Source of the DNA: Caecitellus pseudoparvulus
Taxonomy: Eukaryota; Bigyra: Bicosoecida
Assembly: GCA_965644315.1 (NCBI GenBank)
Contig: CBFFRQ010000148.1
Location: forward strand, 1-30,945
Direction: 5' to 3'
DNA length: 30,945 nucleotides
In this document: piece by piece, positions 28,701-30,945 of the stretch
Position numbering within the stretch: the stretch's first letter is position 1
How the letters are laid out: the number at the start of each line of letters is the position of its first letter
The notes under the pieces: generated by a model
The model's database searches: none
The model's input: only the letters and a program-made list of their open reading frames with translations
What the model was told of the DNA's origin: nothing
Position numbers and translations under genes: made by a program

Positions 28701-30945
28701 AAGGCGGGCCAGGCGCCAAGGACATGTTCACGGGCACGCTCTGCTCGTCGGCCAGGCTGCTGGGATCGGCCACGCTGCGCCCCAGCACCGTCAAACTGGC
28801 GGATGTCGCAGCATCGGCCCCCGAACCCCCTGCACACGCCCAGTCTGCGAACGTCTCCCACTGCAGCTCCCCACCTTCGCCGCCGCACATGTACCGGGCG
28901 TCCACAGACACCACTGCCGAGTCGCCCCTTGCTCCCAACTCCAGCCCGCCGTCCACTGGCACACCCACTTGCCACGCACTATTCCCTGTGCTGCTCAGCT
29001 CCAACTCAGCACGCACAGCTGTGGGCAGCAGGTTCACCAACAACACGCCCCGCCTCGCCCACCCCAGTCCAGCCACCCGCATGTCCACCTCGCTGGGCAA
29101 CACAGCCAACACCGTCACCTGCATCACCACAGGCACGATCAAGGGGGCACCGCCACGCCGCCCGTCATTGCTGGACACGTGCAGATGTGACCTGTACAGA
29201 CCAGTACGCGGCACTGCCGTCGCATTCAGGCGCAGTGTCACGGCCCTCACGCCGCCAGACGCTGTCACACCCGACGCAGACCCCACCAGGCCCACCCATG
29301 CCTGCGCATCGGGCAGACTCACTGACCATGTCAACGGCGCTGTGCCTGTGTTCCGCACCAGCACCTGCACGGTGGACACGTCAGTCGGCGCCAAGGTCTG
29401 ATGCAAGGAAGCGGGCACCACACTCAGCCGAGGCGCCTGCACCACCAACGTGATGGGGATTGACACGCCCGGCACATCGGACACGCTGCGCCGACCAGGT
29501 AGCACAGGCACAGAGGATGATAGCGCCACCAACGACACCACGCCTCGGTACGTGCCACCTGCCAGCCCGCCTGGGGACAGCACCACGGTCACGGACCGAT
29601 CTCCTGAGCCGACCGGCGCAGTCACTGCCGCCAGACCCACCCATGCCCCGCCACCCCCACGACCTACCACCGTCACAGACCACATCACGTGTGCAGGGGC
29701 CTGCACAGGGATGCTGCGAGTCACTGGAGCCACGGCTGGCCCAGCTTGTGCCTCTACCTGCACAGCGCTCACTGTGCTGCGCAGGTATGGCAGCGGGGCT
29801 GGCGAGCGAGATGCACTGGGCCGTGGCGGCGCACCTGCTGACTGACTTGGCAAAGACGTGCTGGCCCCTGATGGCGTCGGCGCCGGGCTGGACGATGCAC
29901 TGGGCACCACCAACGGGGATGTGCTGGGCGCTGCCACGCCGCCTGGTCGCACTGTCAACGGCACAGCCCCACTGCCCATGCTGACACCGGCAGCCACTAC
30001 ATCGACCACCACGTACACTGTCACAGCGCTGTCTTGAGGCGGGGACGGCACACCACCGCCGCCATCGACGACCAGTGACACGTCCCAGTACTGTGTGCCG
30101 CCACCTCCGCCAAGTGCCGCGGCCTGCACAGCTGCCTTGACCCACGTGATCGGGGCGGAGCACAAGGCTGCTTGGCTGGCCAAGCCTGGGCACACGATGG
30201 ACTGCACTGTCACGGTAGGTGCAGCTGTGCCAGCCCGGCTGAGGGCAATGGTGTCACTGCTGAGGACAGTGCGTGCTTCAGTCCCTTGAGATGTGGATCT
30301 GGAGCGGAGGAGCGTGGTTTGAGGGGGCAGTCCAGGGACAGGTGTGGGTGTGGCAGGAGACAGCCATGTGAGGGTGGGGGGAGTGGAGGATGAAGGTGAG
30401 GGGGTGGTCGAAGGAGGGGCAGAAGCGGTGCTTGATGGTAAAGGCGAGCGTGATTGAGAGGCACTCGGTGTGCCGCTGGGCGTGCTGGTCATGGTGCCAC
30501 TGGGCGTGCTGGTCACGGTGCCACTGGGCGTGCGGGTCGCAGCTGTGCTCATGCTGGGGGTGGCGCTCACTGCTGCACTGCTGGTGGCTGTGCCTGAGGC
30601 CCCGCTTGTTGGAGTCCCACTGCTTGTGGAACTTTGAGAAGGTGAGCATGAAGCTGATGGTGAGTGCGAGGAAGTGGTGGAAGGCGATCTCGAGCTTGTT
30701 ATGGATGAAGATGGGGTTGTAGATGCGGTCGCCGTCAGGGAGGAAGTGACCGACATGGATGCAGTTTGAGATGGCGTGCCCGTGCTCGTCATGGAAGGCG
30801 TGCTGGTCACGGTGCTGCTGGGCGTGCTGGTCACAGTTCCGATGGTCGCGCTGGTCACGGTGCCGCTGGGTGTGCTGGTTGCAGTGCCGCTGGGTGTGCT
30901 GGTCACGGTGCCACTGGGTGTGCTGGTCATGGTGCCACTGGGCGT
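25780..30945 (-). CDS. Very large Ser/Thr-rich, Cys-rich multi-pass membrane protein (N-terminally incomplete)
   Basis: An uninterrupted frame of over 1716 residues that continues past the right edge, so signal peptide and start are not seen. Positions below count from the first visible Met at 30930. Residues 1 to about 205 are a Ser/Thr/Pro stalk with TPSGTVTS octapeptides, probably heavily O-glycosylated. About 205-860 are beta-rich ectodomains with segments such as VRNTGTAPLTWSVSLPD that recall immunoglobulin-like or BACON-type folds. About 865-1010 are Cys-rich, with EACAPGTVRAGTV and CRQCAAGTYAG typical of ephrin-receptor-like/GCC2-GCC3 repeats. A helix at about 1050 (VLTMVIALGFVVYLTL) starts a multi-pass region with a long loop (about 1165-1400). 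It includes LITLQKVLLLALAVTV and HVAAQPY, a motif common in large protist channel-like membrane proteins. Likely a surface receptor or TRP-like channel; function unproven. Confidence 0.8.
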   Translation of the reverse strand, partial: TPSGTMTSTPSGTVTSTPSGTATSTPSGTVTSATIGTVTSTPSSTVTSTPSMTSTGTPSQTASMSVTSSLTATASTTPSSSITSSRSPSTTSSHSPSASCSPSQSSTSSGTPTSGASGTATSSAAVSATPSMSTAATRTPSGTVTSTPSGTMTSTPSGTPSASQSRSPLPSSTASAPPSTTPSPSSSTPPTLTWLSPATPTPVPGLPPQTTLLRSRSTSQGTEARTVLSSDTIALSRAGTAAPTVTVQSIVCPGLASQAALCSAPITWVKAAVQAAALGGGGGTQYWDVSLVVDGGGGVPSPPQDSAVTVYVVVDVVAAGVSMGSGAVPLTVRPGGVAAPSTSPLVVPSASSSPAPTPSGASTSLPSQSAGAPPRPSASRSPAPLPYLRSTVSAVQVEAQAGPAVAPVTRSIPVQAPAHVMWSVTVVGRGGGGAWVGLAAVTAPVGSGDRSVTVVLSPGGLAGGTYRGVVSLVALSSSVPVLPGRRSVSDVPGVSIPITLVVQAPRLSVVPASLHQTLAPTDVSTVQVLVRNTGTAPLTWSVSLPDAQAWVGLVGSASGVTASGGVRAVTLRLNATAVPRTGLYRSHLHVSSNDGRRGGAPLIVPVVMQVTVLAVLPSEVDMRVAGLGWARRGVLLVNLLPTAVRAELELSSTGNSAWQVGVPVDGGLELGARGDSAVVSVDARYMCGGEGGELQWETFADWACAGGSGADAATSASLTVLGRSVADPSSLADEQSVPVNMSLAPGPPLAAASSVLLPSRTGQSLVIAADASVERRTLYLDVSDAVGRGSMLRSLPLVACLSQPCPVAVSLGTGQGGMLSLELRPLSVGSAALRVRLGGYGVPGQGGDSVVSVVVVPPACDASQRLAPGAMQCECAEGFQTPAEGTASETGLACEACAPGTVRAGTVLDAPVCRQCAAGTYAGPDGRVCIECPEEGAVCAGGQLVLRDGVWCEECLPLFGFSSRAPALLGGYRSLYGLRGGRTLTSEVGLGHGRPIFTSRSILLPCSPASVCRANGSVVQCVEGHRGAMCGECEAGWRRAGPDTPCKACPRDGSDVAVTVLTMVIALGFVVYLTLNRSGQGVSTPPAAVFRVVSSWAQVAALLSAAGLSPAKPLDGVLSALGVAVKGFSTSSPAVQCGLRLGFYQELYVALALPVVCVLLPWALLWAVRASGVAGACCPATVAARMPSVRRLRTSARIVPGRLPSDESGASQELHAELSPMKVCPPVPEGGIPVLVGLKGLQQSRRTKNPLPPLKFPAQAQTTATRGVPLAHPDDDLASGSKSLASPDQTPEGVEASLDLAQFSQEYDLSPASGRAARTLSEELGFSTGVLPSHSSEQAHESDDSSVCSGTRAASDVLPPLIDTSRARHRPSARNTPRTWPDMNADGRQVRSPASQKPSFGAVIALPLSTYAIRVALVSLFFVHFGVVETFIKFLDTFPHPVFGYTLFRHRLGHGTFDAAFGPAFALAFLGVLVVGLGAPIGAMLFLRLNRRRLHVLAFQHAAGFLYEGYRVQARGACCGGYWYWELLITLQKVLLLALAVTVQARFARAAAVSGVLCIGLVLHVAAQPYTSSSLDVLSMASQSSLWVDSMLGLMDFELRGESGQERAVSVVEATSTVIVVGFLSLALALGVSIVLGGLWHAVAIAHGALGLSPRAREGRCKSLRRVWAVATCWQRVSLLMAAFGGQPPSEWTVAGKRRRSDGSVHHCSESGDASARNLCC
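30465..30540 (-). repeat. Coding minisatellite, inner cluster
   Basis: About three copies of a 24-base unit encoding TPSGT(V/M)TS in the stalk of the large membrane protein. It is separated from the outer cluster by diverged Ser/Thr-rich sequence. All units stay in frame. Confidence 0.8.
30788..30945 (-). repeat. Coding minisatellite, outer cluster
   Basis: Six or seven copies of a 24-base unit encoding TPSGT(V/A/M)TS, running off the right edge. The eight-codon unit lets copy number change without breaking frame. Because the array continues outside the window, the protein's total stalk length is unknown. Confidence 0.85.

Noticed and set aside
1-30945. tRNA, rRNA, CRISPR or bacterial insertion sequences
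   Set aside because: No tRNA B-box with matching arms, no rRNA-like stretch and no spaced short repeats were seen. The telomere and introns show a eukaryotic chromosome.

Overview
The window is a eukaryotic chromosome end. It opens with about 100 perfect TTAGGG-type telomere units (CCCTAA on this strand) and continues into a GC-rich subtelomere. Large, mostly intronless genes, short introns where they occur, a Ser/Thr-rich cysteine-rich multi-pass membrane protein and ankyrin-type repeat proteins suggest a unicellular protist or alga. The lineage cannot be fixed from sequence alone.

Region 1 (1-14278) is the most notable part. Three head-to-tail non-LTR retrotransposon units lie between the terminal telomere and the subtelomere, separated only by short telomere-like spacers. 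The distal unit (604-8350) carries an N-terminal Gag-like region, an APE-type endonuclease, and a reverse transcriptase in a second overlapping frame. The next two units (8363-11281 and 11299-14221) are nearly identical to each other. They encode only the Gag-like protein, which ends where the endonuclease begins in the big element. All three share 5' sequence and a 3' UTR core. That core includes a two-stem RNA structure supported by compensatory changes, and a CAATGCATTG palindrome at the 3' end. Every unit has its 3' end toward the centromere, as expected if cDNA is primed from the G-strand end and then recapped by telomerase. An RT-bearing element beside Gag-only partners resembles Drosophila TART and HeT-A, but here TTAGGG repeats are retained.

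Region 2 (14279-16011) shows no convincing gene. Region 3 (16012-22156) holds four paralogous genes for proteins built from 38-residue ankyrin-like repeats, in alternating orientation (+,-,+,-). All four end in the same tail motif around DAVW-GTSTR-GR.

Region 4 (22593-25280, minus) is a spliced membrane-protein gene with some resemblance to the XK-related family; I propose short introns for it. Region 5 (25780 to the right edge, minus) is one very large open frame, incomplete at its N terminus. It encodes a Ser/Thr-rich repeat stalk, beta-sandwich-like ectodomains, an ephrin-receptor/GCC2-GCC3-like Cys-rich segment and a C-terminal multi-pass membrane region. I saw no tRNA, rRNA or CRISPR.
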